This document shows positions 16,543 through 23,901 of a DNA stretch of 55,388 nucleotides, one piece after another (position 1 is the first letter of the stretch; every line of letters begins with the position of its first letter). This DNA is from Deltaproteobacteria bacterium (GTDB lineage Bacteria; Desulfobacterota_C; Deferrisomatia; Deferrisomatales; JACRMM01). The notes under the pieces were generated by a model. The model saw only the letters and a list, made by a program, of their open reading frames with translations, had not been told where the DNA came from and made no database searches. Made by a program: the position numbers and the translations under genes. The DNA lies in NCBI GenBank assembly GCA_016218905.1, contig JACRCS010000037.1:1-55388 (forward strand), written 5' to 3'.

Positions 16543-17526
16543 TCAGCGACCCGAGTAGTAGAGCGTGGACGGCGCGGGTGCCTTGTCCGCGGGGACGAGC
16601 CCGTACTTCACCGTGAGGTCCACGAACTTCTGGAGCTGGGCCGGGTCGAAGGGGGTCGTCCCGAAGATCGGGAAGAACGCCTTGGGGAGCACGTCGTGGG
16701 GGATCTTGGTCGCGGTCTTCGCGATCTCGATCGCCTCGGCGCGGTTCCCGTTGATCTCGGCGTTCGCCCTCAGCATGATCTCGTTGAACCTGCGGACGAT
16801 CTCCGGGTTCGCCCTCGCCCACGCCTCGGACGAGATGAAGGTGAAGACGGGCACGCCGGGCACGCTCGTCGCCTCGACGTTCGCCAGGACGCGCATCCCC
16901 TGGCTCACGCCGAGGGAGGCGTTCGGCTCGGCGATGACGGCGGCGTCCGCGCGACCCTGCTCGAGGGCGGCGAGGAGCTGGGGAGGGGGGACCTCGATGA
17001 ACTTCACCTTCGAAGAGTCGACGCCGGCGTTGTCCAGGGTCGCCCGGGTGAGCGCCCACGCCGAGCCGTTGATCTGGTTCACCGCGATCGCCCGGCCCGC
17101 GAGCTCCGAGAGCTTGTGGACGGGGCTGTTGGCCGGGACGAGGAGGTTCGCGTAGCCGCGCTCGGGGTTGGGGGCGCCCACGATGTTCTGGGCCGTCATG
17201 ATGATCGGCACGCTCTTCGCGCGGCCGGTGACCGTCACGGCTGTGTCCACGGCGGCGAAGTGGAGCTGACCGCCGAGGAGCTGCGGGACGGCCTGGGAGC
17301 CCGCGGTCAGGATGACGACGTTGACTTCGAGGCCCGCCGCCCGGAAGTAGCCCTTCTTCTGGGCCAGCCAGACGTCCAGGCTGGAGAGGTTCGGCCCCAC
17401 GCCGATGGAGATCGGGGTCAGCTTCCCCGGCTCCGCGGCCCACCCGGCCGGGGTCAAGAGGAGCGCCCCGGCGACCGCGGCGACCGCCAACATGCCCATG
17501 CGTTTGGTCCTGCTCGAGCGAATCAT
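16543..17526 (-). CDS. NMT1/TauA-like periplasmic binding protein
   Basis: 327 residues with a cleavable signal peptide (positively charged start, AVAAVAGALLLTPAGWAAE). The mature part has the NMT1/THI5 fold signature: GPNLSSLDVWLAQKKGYFRAAGLEVN, QLLGGQLHFAAVD and GRADAAVIAEPNASL. ATG at 17526 follows GGAGGAG. It captures the solute for the two permeases. Family members bind taurine, sulfonates, nitrate, pyrimidines or aromatic acids; nothing here singles out one. Confidence 0.93.
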   Translation of the reverse strand: MIRSSRTKRMGMLAVAAVAGALLLTPAGWAAEPGKLTPISIGVGPNLSSLDVWLAQKKGYFRAAGLEVNVVILTAGSQAVPQLLGGQLHFAAVDTAVTVTGRAKSVPIIMTAQNIVGAPNPERGYANLLVPANSPVHKLSELAGRAIAVNQINGSAWALTRATLDNAGVDSSKVKFIEVPPPQLLAALEQGRADAAVIAEPNASLGVSQGMRVLANVEATSVPGVPVFTFISSEAWARANPEIVRRFNEIMLRANAEINGNRAEAIEIAKTATKIPHDVLPKAFFPIFGTTPFDPAQLQKFVDLTVKYGLVPADKAPAPSTLYYSGR

Positions 17527-17541
17527 CGGATCTCCTCCATG

Positions 17542-18312
17542 TCAACGGGGGGGCGGCCGGGTACCCGCGTCGAGGCGGATCACCTCGGCGTTCAGGTAGG
17601 CGTTCTCGATCAGGTGCAGCACGAGGCCGGCGTACTCCGCAGGGTCGCCGGGCCGCTTCGGGAATTCGAGCTGGGCCACGAGCTGCTCTTTGATGGGCGG
17701 CGGGATCTGGGCGATCATGGGCGTCTCGAAGAGCCCCGGGGCGATGGCGCAGACGCGGATCCCGAAGGCGGCGAGGTCGCGGGCGACGGGGAGGGTGAGC
17801 CCGACGACCCCGGCCTTGCTCGCGGCGTACGCGGCCTGGCCCATCTGGCCCTCGTAGGCCGCGATGGACGCCGTGTTGACGATGACGCCCCGCTCGCCGT
17901 GGGGGCCCGTCGGGGCGTTCTTCACCATCTCCGCCGCGGCGAGCCGAAGGACGTTGAAGGTACCGACGAGGTTCACATCGACGAGCCGTTTGAAGTCGGC
18001 GAGCGGCATGGGACCGCTGCGGCCCACCGTGCGGCCGGCGCCGCCGATCCCCGCGCAGTTGACGCAGACGTGCACCGCCCCGAACGCCTCCACGGTGGCG
18101 GCGACGCCCGCCGTAGCGGAGGCCTCGTCCGCGACGTTCACGGCCTGGTAGAGGGCCCTCCCGGGGTGCGCCTCCACGAGCTCCCGACCGAGCGCGTCGT
18201 TCAGGTCGAACACCGCAACCTTCGCGCCGCCCCGGAGCAGACGCTCCGCCGTGACCTTGCCGAGGCCCGAAGCCCCGCCCGTGACGATCGCTACCTTGTC
18301 CTGGATCTCCAT
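17542..18312 (-). CDS. SDR, 3-hydroxyacyl-CoA dehydrogenase type 2 (HSD17B10)-like
   Basis: 256-residue classical short-chain dehydrogenase. The cofactor site TGGASGLG is followed by VAVFDLN, with an Asp indicating NAD. The active site is NTASIAAYEGQMGQAAYAASK. The motif order and GFGAVHVCVNCAGIG resemble mitochondrial HSD17B10, which oxidises 3-hydroxyacyl-CoA and 2-methyl-3-hydroxyacyl-CoA. With the crotonase and thiolase in the same operon it would supply the third step of a beta-oxidation cycle. Confidence 0.9.
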   Translation of the reverse strand: MEIQDKVAIVTGGASGLGKVTAERLLRGGAKVAVFDLNDALGRELVEAHPGRALYQAVNVADEASATAGVAATVEAFGAVHVCVNCAGIGGAGRTVGRSGPMPLADFKRLVDVNLVGTFNVLRLAAAEMVKNAPTGPHGERGVIVNTASIAAYEGQMGQAAYAASKAGVVGLTLPVARDLAAFGIRVCAIAPGLFETPMIAQIPPPIKEQLVAQLEFPKRPGDPAEYAGLVLHLIENAYLNAEVIRLDAGTRPPPR

Positions 18313-18329
18313 CGCGTTCTACCTCGCTG

Positions 18330-18415
18330 ATGCCCCTTTCGGAGAGTTCGTTCCGGCTATTCGGCCCTGCGTGGGTTCGAACGGCGCGGATTCCCGCCGT
18401 TCACCCTCCTCGTCG
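18330..18415 (+). repeat. Dispersed intergenic palindromic repeat, copy C
   Basis: Contains GGCTATTCGGCCCTGCGTGG, then GTTCGAACGGCGCGGATTCC and CGCCGTTCACCCTCCTCG. The stem arms GAACGGCG and CGCCGTTC are perfect. It fills the gap between the SDR start and the crotonase stop. Similarity to copy B continues some 25 bp further right. Confidence 0.7.
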
Positions 18416-18449
18416 TGCTGCGCGGACTGACCGCTCGGGACACCGGGGT

Positions 18450-19238
18450 CTAGAAGCCCCGGAAGTTGGGTTTGCGCCTCTCGGAGAAGGCCGCGAAGCC
18501 CTCGGAGGCGTCGTGGGAGCGCAAGTGCTCCTTGATCGCGTGCTTCTCGGCCTTGAGCGCCAGGTTGGAGGGCTGGTCGTAGCCGTCGTTGATGAGCTGC
18601 TTCATCCGCTTGAGGCCGAGCGGGCTCTTCCCGGCGAGCTTCTCGCCGAGGGCCTGCACCTCGCTCTCGAGGGTGCCGTCCTCCACCACCCGGCTCACGA
18701 GGCCGACCCCCGCCATCTCCTCCGCCGAGTAGAGGTCACCCGTGAACATCATGTACCGGGCGCGCATCAGGCCGACGATCCGCGGCAGCCGGAGCGTCGC
18801 GCCGCCCCCGGGGATCATGCCGAAGTTGCTGTGGGCGTCCCCGAGCTTCGCGGAGCGCACCGCGACGATGAGGTCGCACATCATCGCGAGCTCGAGCCCG
18901 CCGCCGCACGCGAGCCCGTTGACGGCCGCGATCGTCGGCTTCGGGAAGGAGGAGAGCGCCTCGTCGGAGTCCACCGTCACGTCGATGAACTCGCGGGGGG
19001 GCCGGTCGGGGTCGGGTTCGCCCTCGGGCGGCGCCTTCAGGTCGGCTCCGGCGCAGAAGGCCCGCCCCTTCCCCGAGAGGACGACGACCCGCGTCCCGTC
19101 GTCGGCCTCGAGCTCGGAGAGCGCGCCGCGAAGCTCGATCAGGAGCGGGATCGAGACCGCGTTCATCGCCTCCGGGCGGTTCAGGTAGAGCCACGCCACG
19201 GGGCCTCGGTGCTCCAGGTCGATGTGCTTGTAGGGCAT
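18450..19238 (-). CDS. Enoyl-CoA hydratase/isomerase family protein
   Basis: 262-residue crotonase-fold protein. CoA-binding and oxyanion-hole segments are KGRAFCAGADL and ACGGGLELAMMCD. The loop where hydratases carry two catalytic glutamates reads AHSNFGMIPGGGATLRLPR, so the first Glu is Ser; function may be hydratase, isomerase or another crotonase reaction. ATG at 19238 has AAGGAG five bases upstream, better than the GTG at 19244. Part of module B between the SDR and the thiolase. Confidence 0.9.
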   Translation of the reverse strand: MPYKHIDLEHRGPVAWLYLNRPEAMNAVSIPLLIELRGALSELEADDGTRVVVLSGKGRAFCAGADLKAPPEGEPDPDRPPREFIDVTVDSDEALSSFPKPTIAAVNGLACGGGLELAMMCDLIVAVRSAKLGDAHSNFGMIPGGGATLRLPRIVGLMRARYMMFTGDLYSAEEMAGVGLVSRVVEDGTLESEVQALGEKLAGKSPLGLKRMKQLINDGYDQPSNLALKAEKHAIKEHLRSHDASEGFAAFSERRKPNFRGF

Positions 19239-19258
19239 CTCCACTCCTTGCGGCTCTG

Positions 19259-19332
19259 GTGTCCCCTTCGGTCAGTCCTTGCCTGCTACCCGGCCCCTGC
19301 GTCGGCCGAACGGCGCTGATTCGCCCCGTGTA
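19259..19332 (+). repeat. Dispersed intergenic repeat, copy D (right arm lost)
   Basis: GTGTCCCCTTCGGTCAGTCC, then TTGCCTGCTACCCGGCCCC, TGCGTCGGCCGAACGGCG and CTGATTCGCC match the consensus almost perfectly, then the match stops where the right arm should begin. The break coincides with the truncated end of the CoA-ligase fragment. Confidence 0.7.
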
Positions 19333-19510
19333 GCCTGCTGGGAACGGCGACCCGCGTGCCCGGGGCGATCCCGTCCCGGCGGAAGGCGTTGGCGATCCGG
19401 TGGGAGAGCCGCTGGACCTCGCGGTAGCTCCGCCGCCCCCCGTCGTCGATGAGGAACGGCCGCCCCGGCTCGAGCTCGACGCCCTTGTCGAAGAAATCGA
19501 TCAGCTTCAC
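19333..19510 (-). pseudogene. N-terminal fragment of an AMP-forming CoA ligase
   Basis: GTG at 19510 begins KLIDFFDKGVELEPGRPFLI, then GGRRSYREVQRLSHRIANAF and APGTRVAV, the first 55-60 residues of an ANL ligase. Homology ends there and the frame runs into repeat D. The remaining 450 residues are absent. It lies directly after the thiolase gene, where an intact ligase would be expected in module B. Confidence 0.8.
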
Positions 19511-19520
19511 GGCCGGTCGC

Positions 19521-20759
19521 CTAGTCGCGGCCGAGGATCGTGACGCAGCTGACCGCCTCCTCGACGCCGATGAAGCCGCCGCCGTTCGCCGCCACCGCGA
19601 AGCGGGCGCCCGGGACCGTCCGATCCCCGGCTTCGCCGCGCAGCTGGCGGACGAGCTCGAAGATCTGGGCGACGCCCGTCGCGGCGATGGGGTGCCCCTT
19701 CGACTCGAGCCCGCCGGAGACGTTCACCGGGAGCCTCCCACCGAGCGCCGTCGCCCCGCTCGCCGCCAGCGGCCCGCCCTCTCCGAAGGCGCAGAGGCCG
19801 AGGAGCTCGACTTGGGAGATCTCCGCGAAGGCGCTCGCGTCGTGCACCTCGGCGACCGAGACGTCCTCGGGCCCGATTCCCGCCTTCTCGTAGGCTTCGA
19901 GGGCCGCACGACGGCAGACGTGCCGCTCGAGATCCCCGATGTCGCGGCTCGTGCCCGTCTTGAGGACGCTCGCGCGGACGAGGATCGCCCGCCGCCGGTC
20001 GAAGCGGTCGAGCGCGTCGCGCGAGCAGAGCACTGCGGCCGAGCCCCCGTCGCTGATCGGCGCGCACATCGGCAGCGTCAACGGCCAGGAGACGACCCGC
20101 GCCGCGAGCACCTCCTGGAGGCCGATCGCGTGGCGGAACTGCGAGAGGGGGTTCATCGTGGAGTGCTTGTGGTTCTTCGCCGAAACCGCCGCGATCTGCT
20201 CCCAGGTCGTGCCGAAGCGCTTCATGTGGAGGCGCGCGTTTACGGCGTAGATGTCCATGAAGACGCTGCGCATGGAGTCGTCGACGACCACCGTGGGCGG
20301 CGGGGACACCTGCGACGCCTCCTCCCAGTAGCGCTCGACGAAAGCCCGCGCCGCGTCGAGGTCCGCCGGCTGGTTGAAGACGCCGAGGCGTTTCTCCCGG
20401 TCCTCCGTGTAGAGCTTCTCGGCGCCCACGGCGAGCGCCACGTCGGCGAAGCCGCCGGCCACCTGGGCCGCCGCCAGGTAGAAGGCGGTGCTCGAGCCCG
20501 TGCAGGCGTTCTCCACGTTGACGACCGGGATGCCCTCGACGCCGAGGGGGCGGAGCGCGTGCTCCCCCTTGACCCCGTGCTGGCCTTCCACACCTCCCTG
20601 GGCCGTGTTGGCGTAGAAGGCGAAGTCGAGGTCCCCCACCCCGATCCCCGCGTCGGCGAGCGCCGCCGACACCGCCGACCTCCCGAGCTCGGCGCACGGA
20701 GTCGCGAGGTGCTTTCCGAAGGGCGTCATGCCGACGCCGACGACGTAGACTTCCCTCAC
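19521..20759 (-). CDS. Thiolase, SCP-x / lipid-transfer branch
   Basis: 412-residue thiolase-fold acyltransferase. The nucleophilic Cys is in NVENACTGSS; HDASAFAE and GHPIAATG supply the other active-site residues. GTG at 20759 has AAGGAGG six bases upstream and overlaps the SnoaL stop in GTGA. This branch cleaves 3-oxoacyl-CoA of bulky or branched chains (sterol side chains, 2-methyl acyl groups) and usually partners with a DUF35 OB-fold protein; none lies beside this copy, although one pairs with the second thiolase at 41028. Confidence 0.9.
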   Translation of the reverse strand: MREVYVVGVGMTPFGKHLATPCAELGRSAVSAALADAGIGVGDLDFAFYANTAQGGVEGQHGVKGEHALRPLGVEGIPVVNVENACTGSSTAFYLAAAQVAGGFADVALAVGAEKLYTEDREKRLGVFNQPADLDAARAFVERYWEEASQVSPPPTVVVDDSMRSVFMDIYAVNARLHMKRFGTTWEQIAAVSAKNHKHSTMNPLSQFRHAIGLQEVLAARVVSWPLTLPMCAPISDGGSAAVLCSRDALDRFDRRRAILVRASVLKTGTSRDIGDLERHVCRRAALEAYEKAGIGPEDVSVAEVHDASAFAEISQVELLGLCAFGEGGPLAASGATALGGRLPVNVSGGLESKGHPIAATGVAQIFELVRQLRGEAGDRTVPGARFAVAANGGGFIGVEEAVSCVTILGRD

Positions 20760-21295
20760 GGGTGACCTCCTTGCGTTCCGAGGCCGGTCGCCGGGCCGAT
20801 CGTGACCTTCGTGTCCTGACCGGGATCCGGGGCGACCGTCCGGAAGTAGAGCTGCTTGATGAGCCAGCGGCCGTCCCGCCGGACGTACTCGCAGCTGTAC
20901 CGGCCCTCCATCCACGGCCCCCAGACGCGCAGGGTGGGCCCGTGGGGGGTAGCGATGTCGCAGTAGTGGCGGTGCCAGGTCCACTCGCCGGTCGCCGCGT
21001 CGCCGTCGACGCGGATGACGGGGGAGCTGAGCACGTAGGCGTCGTGGAAGCGCGCGAGGCCCTCGAGCCGCTCGAAGACCTTCCAGAGCTCCTCCTTCCC
21101 GCGGGTCACCCCGTGGAAGGTGATGTCGGTCACCGCGTCCTCGTCGAAGAAGTCGAGCATCTCCCGCCACTGGCGGTCCGCGAGGGCCCGGACGTACCGG
21201 CTCTGGAGGATCTTGATCTCTTCCGCGGACTCCAACTCGTGGAGCCGGCGCTCGAGCTCCTGGACTCTCTGCTCGAGGCTCTTCTCGGCGGCCAT
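20756..21295 (-). CDS. SnoaL-like (NTF2-fold) protein with N-terminal coiled coil
   Basis: 179 residues. The first 35 form a charged heptad-like stretch (EQRVQELERRLHELESAEEI) and the rest is an NTF2/SnoaL-like cone: IKILQSRYVRALADRQWREMLDFF, WTWHRHYC and GRYSCEYVRRDGRWLIKQLYFR. Proteins of this fold act as dehydratases, isomerases or hydrolases on ring or acyl-CoA substrates, including bile-acid 7-alpha-dehydratase. It is the first gene after promoter P1 and is coupled to the thiolase. The reaction is unknown. Confidence 0.85.
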   Translation of the reverse strand: MAAEKSLEQRVQELERRLHELESAEEIKILQSRYVRALADRQWREMLDFFDEDAVTDITFHGVTRGKEELWKVFERLEGLARFHDAYVLSSPVIRVDGDAATGEWTWHRHYCDIATPHGPTLRVWGPWMEGRYSCEYVRRDGRWLIKQLYFRTVAPDPGQDTKVTIGPATGLGTQGGHP

Positions 21296-21317
21296 GGGCC
21301 CTCCCTCTCGGATAATT

Positions 21318-21362
21318 TTAGCGAACGGTCGGTAAGGTACCTGAACGCGCGGATCGTGTCAA
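21318..21362 (-). promoter_or_regulatory. Promoter P1 with overlapping TetR-type operator
   Basis: On the minus strand: -35 TTGACA (21357-21362), a 17-bp spacer, -10 TACCTT (21334-21339), then an 18-bp imperfect palindrome, TTACCGACCGTTCGCTAA (21318-21335), overlapping the -10 by two bases and covering the likely start site. It lies 23 bp upstream of the SnoaL gene and should drive module B. The same elements with identical geometry recur at 32458-32502. Confidence 0.75.
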
Positions 21363-21402
21363 CGGGGAGGGGAGCAACTCCCTCCGGATCCGGGCCGGGG
21401 CC

Positions 21403-21510
21403 CTACCGCGTCAGGACGGAGGGCAGGTAGAGCGCGATCCGGGGGAAGAGGAAGAGCAGGACGAGGCAGAGCACGAGCGAAATCAGGAACGGGTAGACGA
21501 CCCGGTCTTT
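21403..21510 (-). pseudogene. dctM: C-terminal remnant of a TRAP large permease (DctM)
   Basis: The minus strand encodes VVYPFLISLVLCLVLLFLFP followed by RIALYLPSVLTR and a stop at 21403. This is the last 30-35 residues of DctM; compare GVLPFLLSLLGCLVLLFLFP of the copy at 29434. Nothing of the rest of the gene is present: to the right comes the acyl-CoA dehydrogenase stop at 21523. It is too short for most gene callers. It marks a third TRAP system that once lay here. Confidence 0.75.
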
Positions 21511-21522
21511 TGCGGAGTCCCT

Positions 21523-22671
21523 TCAGAGGCGGGGGGCGAACCGGGCGCCGAGGAGCTCCCGGGCGACGATGAGCTTCATGATCTCGGCCGTCCCGTCGCC
21601 GAGCTGGGTGCTGACCGCGTCGCGCCAGCGGATCCCGAACATCCTCTCGTCGCTGTAGCCCTGATGCCCGCAGAGGAGCAGCATCTCATGGGTGGCGTCG
21701 ACCGCGCACTTGGGGCCGAACCACTTGGCCATGGCCGCTTCCCGACTGTGGGGCTTGCCCTCGTCCCGGAGCTTCAGCGCCTCGTAGCAGAGGAGTCTCG
21801 CCGCCTCGACGAGGGTGGCGTGCTCGGCTAGCCGGAAGGAGACCCCCTCGAAGTGGCTGAGCGGTCGCCCGAAGGCCTGCCGCTCCTTGACGTGCTCGGC
21901 CGCCTCGTCGAGCGACGCCTGGGCGAGGGCGAGGGCCGAGAGGCCGACGTAGACCCGGCTCGCGTCGAAGGTCCGCATGACCTTGCTGAACCCCTCCCCC
22001 TCCGGACCGATCCGGTAGCTCGCCGGCACCCGGACCCGGTCGAGGGCGAGGGAGGCGCGCGCCGCCGACAGGTTCCCCATGTCCCGAAAACCCGACCTCG
22101 AGACGCCGGGGAACGCGAGCGGCACGTAGAAGAGACTCACGCCCTTGACCCCGGCCGAGGGGTCGGTCTTGGCCGTGATGATCGCGCTGTCCGCCTGAAG
22201 GCCTCCGCTGATGGAGGTCTTCTCCCCGCAGAGGAGGTAGCCGTCGCCGTCCCGGACCGCCGTCGTGGCGATCGCGGCCGCGTCCGAGCCGCAGCCCGGC
22301 TCCGTGTTCGCGAAGCAGACGAACTCGCCGGCCGCGGCGAAGGCCGGCAGCAAGCTCCCCCTCACCTCCTCCGTCATCCACTCGGCCATCCCGTAGACGA
22401 GGCACCCGACGAGGAGGACGATCATGGCCGTGTAGTCGACCCGGCACACCTCCTCGATCAGGATGCCGAAGGTGACGGCGTCGGTCGGCGTCGGCGCGTA
22501 CGCCACGGAGGCCCCGCGGCCGAGGAGGCCCGCGTCCGCGAGCTTTCGGAGGACCTCCGGCTGGACGCGGTCGAGCCCGGCCCGCTCCCGGGCCCCCGCC
22601 CTGAGCTCCCGGCGGGCGAAGTCCCGGATCTCGGTCTGAAAACGCTGCTGCTCCGCGGTGAAGAAGACCAT
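21523..22671 (-). CDS. Acyl-CoA dehydrogenase (first)
   Basis: 382-residue FAD-dependent acyl-CoA dehydrogenase introducing a 2,3-double bond. It has the N-terminal helical domain, the flavin/substrate block TEPGCGSDAAAIATTAVRDGD and the C-terminal helical domain with RQAFGRPLSHFEGVSFRLAEHATLVEAARLLCYEA. The region usually holding the catalytic Glu reads QLGDGTAEIMK, so the base may be elsewhere, as in several branched-chain members. ATG at 22671 follows GGGAGG. Adjacent to a second, diverged dehydrogenase; the two may form a heteromer. Confidence 0.92.
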   Translation of the reverse strand: MVFFTAEQQRFQTEIRDFARRELRAGARERAGLDRVQPEVLRKLADAGLLGRGASVAYAPTPTDAVTFGILIEEVCRVDYTAMIVLLVGCLVYGMAEWMTEEVRGSLLPAFAAAGEFVCFANTEPGCGSDAAAIATTAVRDGDGYLLCGEKTSISGGLQADSAIITAKTDPSAGVKGVSLFYVPLAFPGVSRSGFRDMGNLSAARASLALDRVRVPASYRIGPEGEGFSKVMRTFDASRVYVGLSALALAQASLDEAAEHVKERQAFGRPLSHFEGVSFRLAEHATLVEAARLLCYEALKLRDEGKPHSREAAMAKWFGPKCAVDATHEMLLLCGHQGYSDERMFGIRWRDAVSTQLGDGTAEIMKLIVARELLGARFAPRL

Positions 22672-22699
22672 GGCTCTCGTCCTCCCCGCTCTGGGCGGG

Positions 22700-23866
22700 T
22701 CACAGGTAGGGCAGCGCGCCCGCGAGCTCGTCGGGCACGCCTGCCGCGCCGGAGAGGTCCCGGCTGATCGCGAGCCTTTGGAGCTGCGCCGGCCCGGCGA
22801 GGAGCTCGAAGGCGACGACGTCCCTCCACATCTGCTGGAACGGGTGGTCGTCGCAGAAGCCCGCGTGGCCGTGGACGAGGAGCGCGTCTTGGAGCGTCCG
22901 GTACGCGACCTTGGGTCCCCACCAACCGCACATGGCGGCTTCCCGCTCTGCGGGCTTCCCCTCATCGAGCAGGAAGAGCGCGCGGTAGCAGAGCCAGCGG
23001 GCGGCTTCCACGAGGGTCGCGTCCTCGGCGATCTTCTCCGAGACCCCCTCGAACTTCCCGATGGCTCGGCCGAAGGCGTGCCGCTCCCTGCCATAGCGGA
23101 CGGCGTGCTTCAGGGCGGTCTGCGCCGCCCCCAGGGTGGCGAGCGCGCAGAGCGCCTTGCGGATCGTGCCGCCGACGCCCACCTCGCGATCGAGGGCGAG
23201 CCCTCCCCCGCCCTCCTCCAGCAGGTTCCCTGCCGGCACCCGTACCTCCCGGAACCGGAGCGAGGCGGGCGCGGCGAGGGCGAGGCCGGTGCCGTGCCAC
23301 GGCCGGCGCTCGACCCCCGGCAGGTCGAGGGGGACGAGGAGCCCCGCGGCGGCCCCTCCCGCGGTGGCCAGGGTCAAGGCGACGTCAGCCTCCAGCCCGA
23401 AGCTCACCGGCGCCTTCTCGCCGTCCACCCGGCAGGACCCGCCTTCGCGCTCCGCGGTCGAAGCGAGGGCGCCGAAGTCCACCCCCGCGCCCGGCTCGGT
23501 GACGGCCACGCACCCGAGGGCCTCGCCGCCCGCGAGCCGCGGAAGCCACGCCTCCTTCGCCGCCCCGCTGCCGTACCGGGCGACCGCCAGGGTCACCTCG
23601 TACGTGGTGGCGACGAAGTGCGCGAGCGCGAGGTCCGTCCGGGCCACCTCTTCCACCACGACCCCGAGGCCGGCCCGGTTCCCCGGGTTCCCGCCGTACT
23701 CCTCCGGAACACCGAGGCCGAGGTAGCCGAGGCTCCCCATCGTCTTCACGAGGGGGCGGAAGGAGCGCCGCAGCGCGTCCGGGTCCTTGGGCCCGACGGC
23801 CCGCTCGGCGAAGTCCCTCACCGCCCACCGCAGGAGGTCTTCGTCCGGAGAGAAGCGAAACTCCAT
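22700..23866 (-). CDS. Acyl-CoA dehydrogenase (second, diverged)
   Basis: 388-residue acyl-CoA dehydrogenase-family protein. Family blocks: GYLGLGVPEEYGG, VTEPGAGVDFGALAST, RHAFGRAIGKFEGVSEKIAEDATLVEAARWLCYRAL. The C-terminal catalytic loop is altered (AFELLAGPAQLQRLAISRDL, with no GGT.EI block), and the substrate-domain motif lacks the usual GSD. Pairing with an intact paralogue resembles the alpha2beta2 acyl-CoA dehydrogenases of actinobacterial sterol degradation (ChsE/FadE pairs), in which one partner lacks catalytic residues. ATG at 23866. Confidence 0.9.
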   Translation of the reverse strand: MEFRFSPDEDLLRWAVRDFAERAVGPKDPDALRRSFRPLVKTMGSLGYLGLGVPEEYGGNPGNRAGLGVVVEEVARTDLALAHFVATTYEVTLAVARYGSGAAKEAWLPRLAGGEALGCVAVTEPGAGVDFGALASTAEREGGSCRVDGEKAPVSFGLEADVALTLATAGGAAAGLLVPLDLPGVERRPWHGTGLALAAPASLRFREVRVPAGNLLEEGGGGLALDREVGVGGTIRKALCALATLGAAQTALKHAVRYGRERHAFGRAIGKFEGVSEKIAEDATLVEAARWLCYRALFLLDEGKPAEREAAMCGWWGPKVAYRTLQDALLVHGHAGFCDDHPFQQMWRDVVAFELLAGPAQLQRLAISRDLSGAAGVPDELAGALPYL

Positions 23867-23901
23867 GATCGATCCTTTCCGCCCGCGCGTTCGCGTCCAC
23901 C

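Noticed and set aside
17536..17541. TTGACA followed by C-rich sequence like P1 and P2, upstream of the NMT1 binding-protein gene
   Set aside because: It includes the SDR stop region, has no -10 at the right distance and lies within 20 bp of the start codon.
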